Shown piece after piece: positions 1 through 5,758 of a DNA stretch of 8,204 nucleotides; position 1 is the stretch's first letter; each line of letters starts with the position of its first letter. Source of the stretch: Xanthobacteraceae bacterium (GTDB lineage Bacteria; Pseudomonadota; Alphaproteobacteria; Rhizobiales; Xanthobacteraceae); NCBI GenBank assembly GCA_030039655.1, contig JASHVC010000324.1:1-8204 (forward strand), written 5' to 3'. The position numbers and the translations under genes are program-made. The notes under the pieces were generated by a model. That model ran no database searches. It saw only the letters and a program-made list of their open reading frames with translations, and had not been told where the DNA came from.

Positions 1-1870
1 TGCGCGGACTTTCACCGCGTCGCAAGATATCAATCATCGTCTGATAAGCGGATTCAATGTGGCGCGTGGCGCGCTTGGTGTCGAACAGGATGGATGTATC
101 GCGGCTGCGCGCTAGTTTATCTTTGATCGCCACCAAGTAGGCCTGATCTTGCGCCAGCTTCAGCGCCAAGGCCTCGTATTCCTGTAGCGAAGAGGCAATC
201 AACTCATCGAGCCCCATCGCTTTGAGCAAACTTCCTGCAACGCGCCCGGCAAAGGTCGCGCCCAGGCAGGTCAGCACCGGCAGCCCAGCCCACAGTGCAT
301 CGCTCGCCGTCGTGTGCGCGTTACACGGCAACGTGTCGAGAAACAAATCCGCTCGTCGCTGGCGCGCCAGATGGTCCGCCACGCTTACCTTCGGTGCGAA
401 TATGAGCCGTTGCGGGGATACGCCACGTTCCGCGGCGGCCGCACGCAGGTTCGCCGAGGCCTTAGGGCTTCCCTCCAACAGCCACAGCACGCTGTCTTCC
501 TTTGCGTGCAGCAGCCTCATCCATATGTCAAACATTTCGGGATTGAGCTTCTGCGTGTTGTTGAAGCAGCAAAACACAAACGCGCGCTCGGGTAAGCCGC
601 ATTCGTGCCGCGCAGGCGTGGTCGGCGTGACATACCGCTTGCTGTCATTGATCTGGTAGGTCCCAGGGAGCCGTACCACCTGTTCGGCGTAGAACGCGTC
701 TTGATCTTTCGGAATGACCGTTGCATCGGCGAATATGTAGTCGATATAGTCCGCCCCCAGAGTTCCCGGATAACCCATATAATTCAATTGGATAGGCGCG
801 GGCCTGTGCGCCAACACATTGAGCCGGTTGTCCTTTGAAAAACCCATGAGATCGACCACGATATCAATCTCGAGCCGGCGGATGAGATCGGCGATATCTT
901 GGTCGCTTTTGCCGTGAACGTCGACGAAGTGCTCGAACGCGGCTTCCAGTCGTTGCCGCATAGGCGAATAGTCATTCTGCCCAAGCGATATCGCTGATAT
1001 TTCGAAGCGCGATTTGTCGTGTTCCTCAAACAAACCCGCCGTCAAATAAGCCGTCGCATGCTCGCGGAAGTCGGCCGAGAGATAGGCAACGCGGATGCGG
1101 TCATGCGAATAGATTTCGCCCCGCCAGATGGGCGAAAAAGTCGGCTGATCCTGAACGTACCGCCGAGCGCATGGCAGCTGTTCGGCGGCCGTTGTCGGAA
1201 TCATGAGGGTCGCAAACGGTACGCTAATAACTCGCCGCTCTCTTATCATTGCCAAGAGCTGAGCAATCTCGCCGTCTAAATTGGACCAGTCGCAGACGCG
1301 CAGCTTCGAGAGTAGACGCGGCGCGTACAGCAAGTGAGCCTCTGGGAAGTCGGGCTTGAGCGCGAGGACGCGATCGAAGCTCGCAACCGCCGCCTCGTAG
1401 CGGCTCAGAGCTATCAGCGCCACGCCGCGACTGAACCAGTCCTCGACCGCGTTAGGCGCCAAGGCCAATGCCCGATCGTAGCTCTCCACCGCTTCTTCGT
1501 TGCAGCCGAGCTCACTCAGCACATCGGCGCGATGGCCGTACGCCTGGGCGAGATCGGGTGCGAGCGCAATGGCCCGCTCGAAACTGCTCAGCGCCTCGTT
1601 GCGCTGTCCCAGCGCACCCAACGCGCGCCCTAACAACACGTGAGCGCGCGCGTGGCGCGGCTCGCAAGCCAACGATTGGCGCGCGTACTCAGCGCCTTTG
1701 GCAAATTGGCCGTTCTGGCACGACATCATGCCGAGATAATAGTGCGCGTCGGCGTTGTCGGGCTCGACGCGCAATACCTCTGCGTAGCGCGCAGCGGCTT
1801 CGGCCACAGCACCGCGCCGGTGCAGCGCCAGCCCTTCCTGCAACAGGTCGCTTGCTGTTGAGACAGTCAT
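1..1870 (-). CDS. TPR-repeat O-GlcNAc transferase-like (GT41/SPINDLY) glycosyltransferase, 3' end cut by window edge
   Basis: Probably a cytoplasmic inverting glycosyltransferase that moves a sugar from a nucleotide donor to Ser/Thr of a protein held by its TPR array. The frame is open over 623 codons and still open at the left edge; the last visible residues (AYQTMIDILRRGESPR) look like the family's C-terminal end, so little is missing. TPR units of 34 residues lie at about 3-36, 37-70, 71-104, 105-138 and 139-172. The GT41 catalytic region begins near the CDW motif (193-195). Visible family residues: DFREH with His271, RPAPIQ (356-361), GYPGT (366-370), FCCFNN followed by Lys441, and NAHTT with His519, Thr520, Thr521 and Asp524. 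The usual NG(H/Y)T motif reads MGFS (342-345). ATG at 1870 is chosen because an in-frame stop lies 33 bases upstream with no ATG between; there is no good Shine-Dalgarno. It is a paralogue of the gene at 5759-7858, with two fewer TPR units. The family is secure; donor and acceptor are unknown. Confidence 0.9.
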   Translation of the reverse strand, partial: MTVSTASDLLQEGLALHRRGAVAEAAARYAEVLRVEPDNADAHYYLGMMSCQNGQFAKGAEYARQSLACEPRHARAHVLLGRALGALGQRNEALSSFERAIALAPDLAQAYGHRADVLSELGCNEEAVESYDRALALAPNAVEDWFSRGVALIALSRYEAAVASFDRVLALKPDFPEAHLLYAPRLLSKLRVCDWSNLDGEIAQLLAMIRERRVISVPFATLMIPTTAAEQLPCARRYVQDQPTFSPIWRGEIYSHDRIRVAYLSADFREHATAYLTAGLFEEHDKSRFEISAISLGQNDYSPMRQRLEAAFEHFVDVHGKSDQDIADLIRRLEIDIVVDLMGFSKDNRLNVLAHRPAPIQLNYMGYPGTLGADYIDYIFADATVIPKDQDAFYAEQVVRLPGTYQINDSKRYVTPTTPARHECGLPERAFVFCCFNNTQKLNPEMFDIWMRLLHAKEDSVLWLLEGSPKASANLRAAAAERGVSPQRLIFAPKVSVADHLARQRRADLFLDTLPCNAHTTASDALWAGLPVLTCLGATFAGRVAGSLLKAMGLDELIASSLQEYEALALKLAQDQAYLVAIKDKLARSRDTSILFDTKRATRHIESAYQTMIDILRRGESPR

Positions 1871-2037
1871 GCTGCACCAAGCCAGACGATGCCCAGGGCA
1901 AAATCAACCAGAATCTGTTAAGCACTCAAGATATTGATAATGTTGAATAATTTTCACCGCTTGATGGTTGCCGGCCAATTGAACCGCTACATGCCGACGA
2001 CTACAGTGGCCTTAGGCTTGGGTAGTGTGGGTCTTAG
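1871..2037. promoter_or_regulatory. Divergent intergenic promoter region
   Basis: This 167-bp gap separates the minus-strand glycosyltransferase from the plus-strand hydrolase, so both upstream regions must lie here. Bases about 1905-1955 are clearly richer in A and T than the surroundings, including two near-tandem TTGATAAT/TTGAATAAT-type copies around 1934-1951. On the minus strand several weak -35/-10 pairs can be drawn (for example TTGGCC with GAAAAT at 17-bp spacing), but none stands out. No RNA gene or small ORF with a convincing ribosome binding site is seen. Confidence 0.4.
1979..2007 (+). promoter_or_regulatory. Candidate sigma70-type promoter of the hydrolase/sugar operon
   Basis: TTGAAC (1979-1984) and TACAGT (2002-2007) are separated by exactly 17 bases; each matches four of six consensus positions. 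Transcription would begin near 2014, leaving a leader of about 24 nt before the ATG at 2038. This is a consensus match read by eye only. Alphaproteobacterial promoters vary, so it remains tentative. Confidence 0.3.
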
Positions 2038-2958
2038 ATGGCTGATGGTGTCATAACTGATACGGGGCGAAGCGTATTCGTGAGCGCGCCGGACGGGCTG
2101 CGGATTCACGTGCGCGAGTATGGCTCGTCCCGATCGCCGGCGTTGCCAGTGGTTTGCCTGCCGGGCCTCACGCGCACCGTCGCGGATTTTGACACACTGG
2201 CGCCGGCGTTGGCGGATGCCGGCCCACGCCGTGTTCTCGCGATCGACTCGCGCGGGCGCGGCCAATCCGAATATGACCGCAATCCGGAGAACTACAACCT
2301 TCTGGTCGAACTCGGCGATCTCGTCGCCGTGCTCACCGCGCTCTCGGTCGGGCCCGCTGTCTTCGTCGGAAGCTCACGCGGCGGACTGCTCACTATGCAC
2401 CTGGCGGTGGCACATCCGACGGCGATCGCCGCCGTCGTGCTGCATGACATCGGACCGGTAATCGAGCCAAAGGGACTCATCCGCATCAGAGGTTACGTCG
2501 GCAAAATGATGCAGCCACGGAGCTTCGCCGAAGGCGCCGAGATTCTCCGGCGGCTGTCGAGCAGCCAGTTTCCAAACCTGACGCCTGAGCAATGGCTCGC
2601 TGCTGCACAGCGTGCCTGGCAGCTGCGCGACGGTGCCATGGCGCCGACCTACGATGTCCAATTGGCGCGCACGCTTGCGGCCATCGATCTTGAGCAGCGC
2701 CTGCCGCCGCTATGGAACGAATTCGAAGCGCTGAAGCACGTGCCCATGCTGGTCATCCACGGCGCCAATTCCGACATTCTGTCCGCGGAAACGCTTGCCG
2801 CCATGGCAGCGCGGCATCCCGGAATGGAGTCCATCGAAGTGTCCGACCAGGGTCACGTCCCCTTGCTCGAAGGCGACTTGGCCGTTCGGGTCACCAAGTT
2901 CGTCATCGCTTGCGACCGAGCGCGGGCCTTGCCCGCTGCGGCGACCGCCGGCGGTTGA
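2038..2958 (+). CDS. Alpha/beta-fold hydrolase
   Basis: Predicted soluble serine hydrolase of 306 aa, normal length for the single-domain alpha/beta hydrolase family. The catalytic triad can be placed: nucleophile elbow GSSRG with Ser113, acid Asp246 in NSDILSAET, and His273 in DQGHVPLL. The oxyanion-hole region is CLPGLTRTVADF (40-51), and IDSRGRGQSE (69-78) follows the next strand, as is typical. There is no signal peptide or membrane segment, so it is probably cytoplasmic. The substrate cannot be told from the sequence; esters, lactones or thioesters are all possible. ATG at 2038 is taken because the family-like beta strands start within the first 15 residues; the ribosome binding site is weak (a GG about 8 nt upstream). 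It is first of four co-directional plus-strand genes, but an 80-bp gap containing an inverted repeat separates it from the sugar genes. It may be co-transcribed without sharing their pathway. Confidence 0.88.
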   Translation: MADGVITDTGRSVFVSAPDGLRIHVREYGSSRSPALPVVCLPGLTRTVADFDTLAPALADAGPRRVLAIDSRGRGQSEYDRNPENYNLLVELGDLVAVLTALSVGPAVFVGSSRGGLLTMHLAVAHPTAIAAVVLHDIGPVIEPKGLIRIRGYVGKMMQPRSFAEGAEILRRLSSSQFPNLTPEQWLAAAQRAWQLRDGAMAPTYDVQLARTLAAIDLEQRLPPLWNEFEALKHVPMLVIHGANSDILSAETLAAMAARHPGMESIEVSDQGHVPLLEGDLAVRVTKFVIACDRARALPAAATAGG

Positions 2959-3005
2959 TCGCGACGCCGCGCTTGGCCGCCCGCGGCTTGCCAAATCGTG
3001 CTAGC

Positions 3006-3036
3006 CTGAATCCCCGCTGACACGCATCGGATTCAG
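3006..3036 (+). promoter_or_regulatory. Inverted repeat over the aminotransferase ribosome binding site
   Basis: A perfect 8-bp inverted repeat, CTGAATCC (3006-3013) and GGATTCAG (3029-3036), has a 15-base loop and ends two bases before the GTG start at 3039. The right arm contains the only plausible Shine-Dalgarno core (GGA, 3029-3031, 8 nt from the start). A hairpin in the mRNA would therefore pair with it. It could act as a translational brake or as a protein operator; the arms are seen, the function is inferred. Confidence 0.4.
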
Positions 3037-3038
3037 CC

Positions 3039-4136
3039 GTGAATTTCTTTCACACGCACGTCAGTCCCAGGGCCATTGAGCTCGCCGCCGAGGCGCTGAA
3101 AAGCACCTACATCAGCGAAGGAAAGCTCGTGCGGCAATTCGAAAAGGAATTGTCGCGCCAGTTCGGGCTTGTGCGGCCCGTGGCGGTCAACAGCGGCACC
3201 AGCGCGCTGCATCTCGGCCTTGCCATTGCGGGCGTTCGACCGGGCGACGAAGTCGTTCTCTCCCCGCAGACCTTCGTGGCCTCAGCGCTCGCGATCTTGA
3301 TGTGCGGCGCAACACCTGTATTCGCCGATATCCAGCCCATGACCGGCAATATCGACCCGGCGTCGGCACGCGCCAAGATCACGCCGCGCACCAAGGCCAT
3401 CATGCCGGTGCACTGGACCGGCTACCCCTGCGACATGGACGAACTCAATGCGCTTGCGGGCGAGTATTCGCTCGTCGTCATCGAGGACGCCGCCCAAGCG
3501 CTCGGCGCGACTTATAAGGGACGCCCGATCGGCTCGATTTCGCGCCTTACAGCTTTTTCCTTTCAAGCGATCAAGCACCTGACCACCGGCGATGGCGGCG
3601 CTTTGTGCTGCGTGGACGAGCCGGACTATCTCGAGGCAAGGCGCAGACGATGGTTCGGGATCGACCGCGATCGCGATCAGCCCTCCGTCCTGGGCGAACG
3701 CCAGTACGATCTCAGCGCGGTGGGCTTCAAATACCACCTTAACGACCTGGGTGCGGCGGTCGGCCTCGGCAATCTTCCCGACGTGCGGACCAATCTCGCA
3801 AGGCACCGTCACATTGCCCGCACATACCGCGAGGCATTCGCTCAAATTCCAGGTGTCACGCTCCCTGAATCGCGATCCGACCGTGAGAGCTCATATTGGG
3901 TCTTCACCCTGTTGGTCGAACGGCGCGAGAACTTTGTGCGCGCGTTGAAGTCGCGCGGCGTCCCGACCAGCGTGGTTCATCAACGCATCGACCGCAATCA
4001 GGTCTTTGGGGGAATAAGGGAGGACCTCGAAGGGCAAGCTTTCTTCGATGCCCGGCAGATTGCGCTGCCGGTGCATCCCGGGCTGACCGACCAGCAAATC
4101 GCGCAAGTCATCGGCGCAGTCCGAGAAGGTTGGTAG
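3039..4136 (+). CDS. DegT/DnrJ/EryC1-family PLP-dependent sugar aminotransferase
   Basis: Predicted to move an amino group, usually from glutamate, onto a keto group of a nucleotide-linked deoxysugar, giving a 3- or 4-amino sugar. At 365 aa it has the normal length for this fold-type I family. Motifs in order: NSGTSALHLGLA (51-62) for phosphate binding, PGDEVV (68-73), FVASALAI (79-86), VIEDAAQALGA (147-157) with Asp150 for the PLP pyridine nitrogen, and AFSFQAIKHLTTGDGGA (172-188) with Lys179 as the Schiff-base lysine. The usual TxGEGG reads TTGDGG, a mild change. GYPCDMDEL (128-136) and KYHLNDLGAAVGLGNL (231-246) are also typical. The start is GTG at 3039; no ATG lies close by, and the first residues match the family N-terminus. 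The next gene begins 4 bases after the stop, indicating an operon. The exact sugar and the position aminated cannot be assigned by eye. Confidence 0.93.
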   Translation: MNFFHTHVSPRAIELAAEALKSTYISEGKLVRQFEKELSRQFGLVRPVAVNSGTSALHLGLAIAGVRPGDEVVLSPQTFVASALAILMCGATPVFADIQPMTGNIDPASARAKITPRTKAIMPVHWTGYPCDMDELNALAGEYSLVVIEDAAQALGATYKGRPIGSISRLTAFSFQAIKHLTTGDGGALCCVDEPDYLEARRRRWFGIDRDRDQPSVLGERQYDLSAVGFKYHLNDLGAAVGLGNLPDVRTNLARHRHIARTYREAFAQIPGVTLPESRSDRESSYWVFTLLVERRENFVRALKSRGVPTSVVHQRIDRNQVFGGIREDLEGQAFFDARQIALPVHPGLTDQQIAQVIGAVREGW

Positions 4137-4140
4137 CGCC

Positions 4141-4725
4141 ATGGACAATATCTATTTCGATCCGCGGACGCTCAAATACCTCGGCGTGGGCTGCATTATC
4201 GGCAAAACCGTACGCATAAGGCACCCGCAAGACTGCATCATCGGCGACGGGACTATCATCGACGACTTTGCCTATATCTCTGCACGCATCGAGATTGGCA
4301 AATATTGCCACCTCAGCTCGCACCTCTCCATTTCGGGCGGACATGAGCGGCGCTTTGTTCTCGGCGACTACAGCACCTTATCCAATCACTGCAGCGTTCA
4401 TTGCGCATCGTCCGACTACACCACCGTTTCCCTCGACCTGCCGTCAGTGCCAACGGCCGAGAAATTCGGTGGCACCGTTGGAGACGTCATCATCGGACAG
4501 CACGTGGTGGTCGGCGCCCATTCGTGCATCCTGCCCGGCGCACACCTGCCCGACGGCTCGGCGTTCGGCGCATATTCCCTGATCAAACCTGACGACTATC
4601 AGGCGCTTGGCCTTTATGCCGGAATCCCGGCGACGTTCCGTGGCGTACGCTCCGTTCCGGAAAATGCACCGCAGTTTTTGCGGCAATTGCGCCAAGTCAT
4701 CAGGGAGCGCGTGCCAGAGGGATGA
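4141..4725 (+). CDS. Left-handed beta-helix (hexapeptide-repeat) acyltransferase
   Basis: Predicted cytoplasmic trimeric acyl-CoA-dependent transferase (194 aa), most plausibly acylating the amino group made by the preceding aminotransferase. Imperfect hexapeptide turns are visible across the protein: VGCIIG (16-21), DCIIGDGTIIDD (31-42), ARIEIGKYCHLSSHLSISG (48-66), and VGDVIIGQHVVVGAHSCILPGAHLPDG (113-139, read in rungs). The terminal LYAGIPATFRG (158-168) corresponds to the xAGxPAKxI signature of galactoside/maltose-type acetyltransferases. His87 in SVHCASSD or His121 is a candidate catalytic base. An inserted loop at about 95-112 interrupts the helix, as in sugar N-acetyltransferases. ATG at 4141 lies 4 bases after the aminotransferase stop. 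Its stop overlaps a possible upstream ATG of the next gene as ATGA. An O-acyltransferase role or a longer acyl donor cannot be excluded. Confidence 0.9.
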   Translation: MDNIYFDPRTLKYLGVGCIIGKTVRIRHPQDCIIGDGTIIDDFAYISARIEIGKYCHLSSHLSISGGHERRFVLGDYSTLSNHCSVHCASSDYTTVSLDLPSVPTAEKFGGTVGDVIIGQHVVVGAHSCILPGAHLPDGSAFGAYSLIKPDDYQALGLYAGIPATFRGVRSVPENAPQFLRQLRQVIRERVPEG

Positions 4726-4742
4726 ACCACGACGCGCATTCC

Positions 4743-4748
4743 AAGGAG
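4743..4748 (+). promoter_or_regulatory. Shine-Dalgarno AAGGAG deciding the epimerase start
   Basis: AAGGAG sits 9 nt upstream of the ATG at 4758 and is the strongest ribosome binding site in the operon. It favours 4758 over the in-frame ATG at 4722, which overlaps the stop of the acyltransferase gene and has only a weak GAGG-like element. Confidence 0.6.
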
Positions 4749-4757
4749 TTACGGGCG

Positions 4758-5696
4758 ATGAGCCAGCGCATTTCCGTGCTCGGCGCAACGGGATTTGTCG
4801 GGCAAAACTTGCTTGCCGCGCTCAAGCAGACCCACGACCAGTGCTTCACTGCGAGCCGCAGCGAAGGCGTCGATCTGCGCGACCCAATGCAAGCGCGGAA
4901 CTTTCTCGCGAAATCCCGCCCCGACATCATTGTTAATTGCGCGGCTCACGTCGGCAGCCTGAATTACGTGACCGAACAAGCCGCGACCGTGGTCAGCGAC
5001 AATTCCCGGCTCATACTGTCCCTCTACGAGGCTATTGCGGCGGAAGCACCCCATGCGATCGTCATCAATCCGATCGCCAATTGCGCCTATCCTGCGGACG
5101 CGACTACGTTCGAGGAAGACCGGTGGTGGAACGGTCATCTGCACCGCTCCGTTCTGTCTTATGGCGGCACGCGACGCATGCTGTGGGTTGTTGCCGAGTG
5201 CTTTCAGATGCAGCACGGCATTCGCAGCATCCACCTGTTGGTGCCCAACATGTACGGTCCGCACGACTCCACCGATCCCAACAAAGCCCACGCCCTAAAC
5301 GCGTTGGCGGCAAAATTCGTCAAGGCGAAAGCGAGCGGTCAGGCGGAAATCGTCATTTGGGGCACGGGGGTAGCCGTCCGAGAGTGGCTCTATGCGCCTG
5401 ATTTTGCCCGCGTGGTCCAAGAGGTGATCGAGAAACCCGACATGCTTGGACTCAACGAGCCCTTGAACGTCGGACAAAATTTCGGCGTCACCGTACGCGA
5501 ACTTGTCGATCTCGTGTCACGCGCTGTCGGTTACTCCGGCGCGATCAGATTCGATCCCTCCATGCCCGACGGCGCACCCCGAAAGGTCATGGACGATCGG
5601 CGCTTTCGCAAGGTGTTTCCTAATTTCGAATTCACCGCGATCGACGCCGGACTCAAGCGCACCATCGAATACTACGAGCGGATCTATCCCTACTGA
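4758..5696 (+). CDS. NAD(P)-dependent sugar epimerase/reductase, GDP-fucose-synthase-like extended SDR
   Basis: Predicted to reduce and/or epimerise a nucleotide-linked keto sugar. From the preferred start it has 312 aa; the upstream ATG at 4722 would give 324. Numbering from 4722, the Rossmann motif GATGFVG is at 21-27, NCAAHVG at 72-78, NPIANCAYP at 116-124, Tyr147 in LSYGGTRR, PNMYGPHDSTDPNKAHALNAL at 175-195 with His190, and IWGTGVAVREWLY at 212-224. This order is that of GDP-L-fucose synthase relatives, whose Cys and His (here Cys121 and His190) serve as acid/base in epimerisation. Two triad positions are changed: the Ser/Thr of SSCIYP is Ala119, and the Lys of YxxxK is Arg151. WW at 135-136 is not typical of classical fucose synthases, so this is probably a divergent subgroup. 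The close spacing after the acyltransferase supports a shared transcript and a shared sugar product. The nucleotide and sugar are not known. Confidence 0.88.
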   Translation: MSQRISVLGATGFVGQNLLAALKQTHDQCFTASRSEGVDLRDPMQARNFLAKSRPDIIVNCAAHVGSLNYVTEQAATVVSDNSRLILSLYEAIAAEAPHAIVINPIANCAYPADATTFEEDRWWNGHLHRSVLSYGGTRRMLWVVAECFQMQHGIRSIHLLVPNMYGPHDSTDPNKAHALNALAAKFVKAKASGQAEIVIWGTGVAVREWLYAPDFARVVQEVIEKPDMLGLNEPLNVGQNFGVTVRELVDLVSRAVGYSGAIRFDPSMPDGAPRKVMDDRRFRKVFPNFEFTAIDAGLKRTIEYYERIYPY

Positions 5697-5758
5697 CCGT
5701 GTTCGCCCGCCACGGCGCAAAATCGCGGTCTCTGCACAATTCGCATCACGCTACGTGC
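5697..5758. other. Short convergent intergenic gap
   Basis: The 62 bases between the stops of the epimerase (+) and the second glycosyltransferase (-) hold only a weak hairpin, CCGTG (5697-5701) with CACGG (5711-5715). It lacks a T-run on either strand. No convincing intrinsic terminator is seen for either gene. Confidence 0.4.

Noticed and set aside
1..1870. Possible broken or frameshifted glycosyltransferase at the left edge, since only short closed frames appear on its strand
   Set aside because: Codon-by-codon reading from ATG 1870 gives exactly 623 uninterrupted residues in a single frame to the window edge. The gene is merely truncated by the edge.
1934..1947. FNR-like half-site TTGAT at the AT-rich divergent promoter
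   Set aside because: The second half reads TTGAA rather than ATCAA, so the palindrome fails.
1019..1950. Several plus-strand open frames across the first TPR gene (for example 1334-1633, 1468-1950, 1640-1861)
   Set aside because: They are antisense to a minus-strand frame that is continuous for 623 codons and carries clear TPR and GT41 motifs. Their proteins are Arg/Ala/Pro-rich with no family features.
2959..3000. GC-rich hairpin after the hydrolase (GCCGCG with CGCGGC) as a terminator
   Set aside because: No T-run follows, and such short GC palindromes are common by chance in this composition.
3282..3845. Minus-strand open frames of 187 codons here and of 180 codons at 4749-5291
   Set aside because: They lie opposite the aminotransferase and epimerase genes, whose motifs are unmistakable; long antisense frames are expected in GC-rich DNA.
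4722..4757. Upstream ATG of the epimerase overlapping the acyltransferase stop (ATGA)
   Set aside because: It would add 12 polar residues before the Rossmann strand, and AAGGAG is ideally placed for the ATG at 4758. Translational coupling at 4722 stays possible but less likely.
5697..5715. Bidirectional terminator between the convergent genes
   Set aside because: The hairpin has only a 5-bp stem with a 9-base loop and no T-run on either strand.
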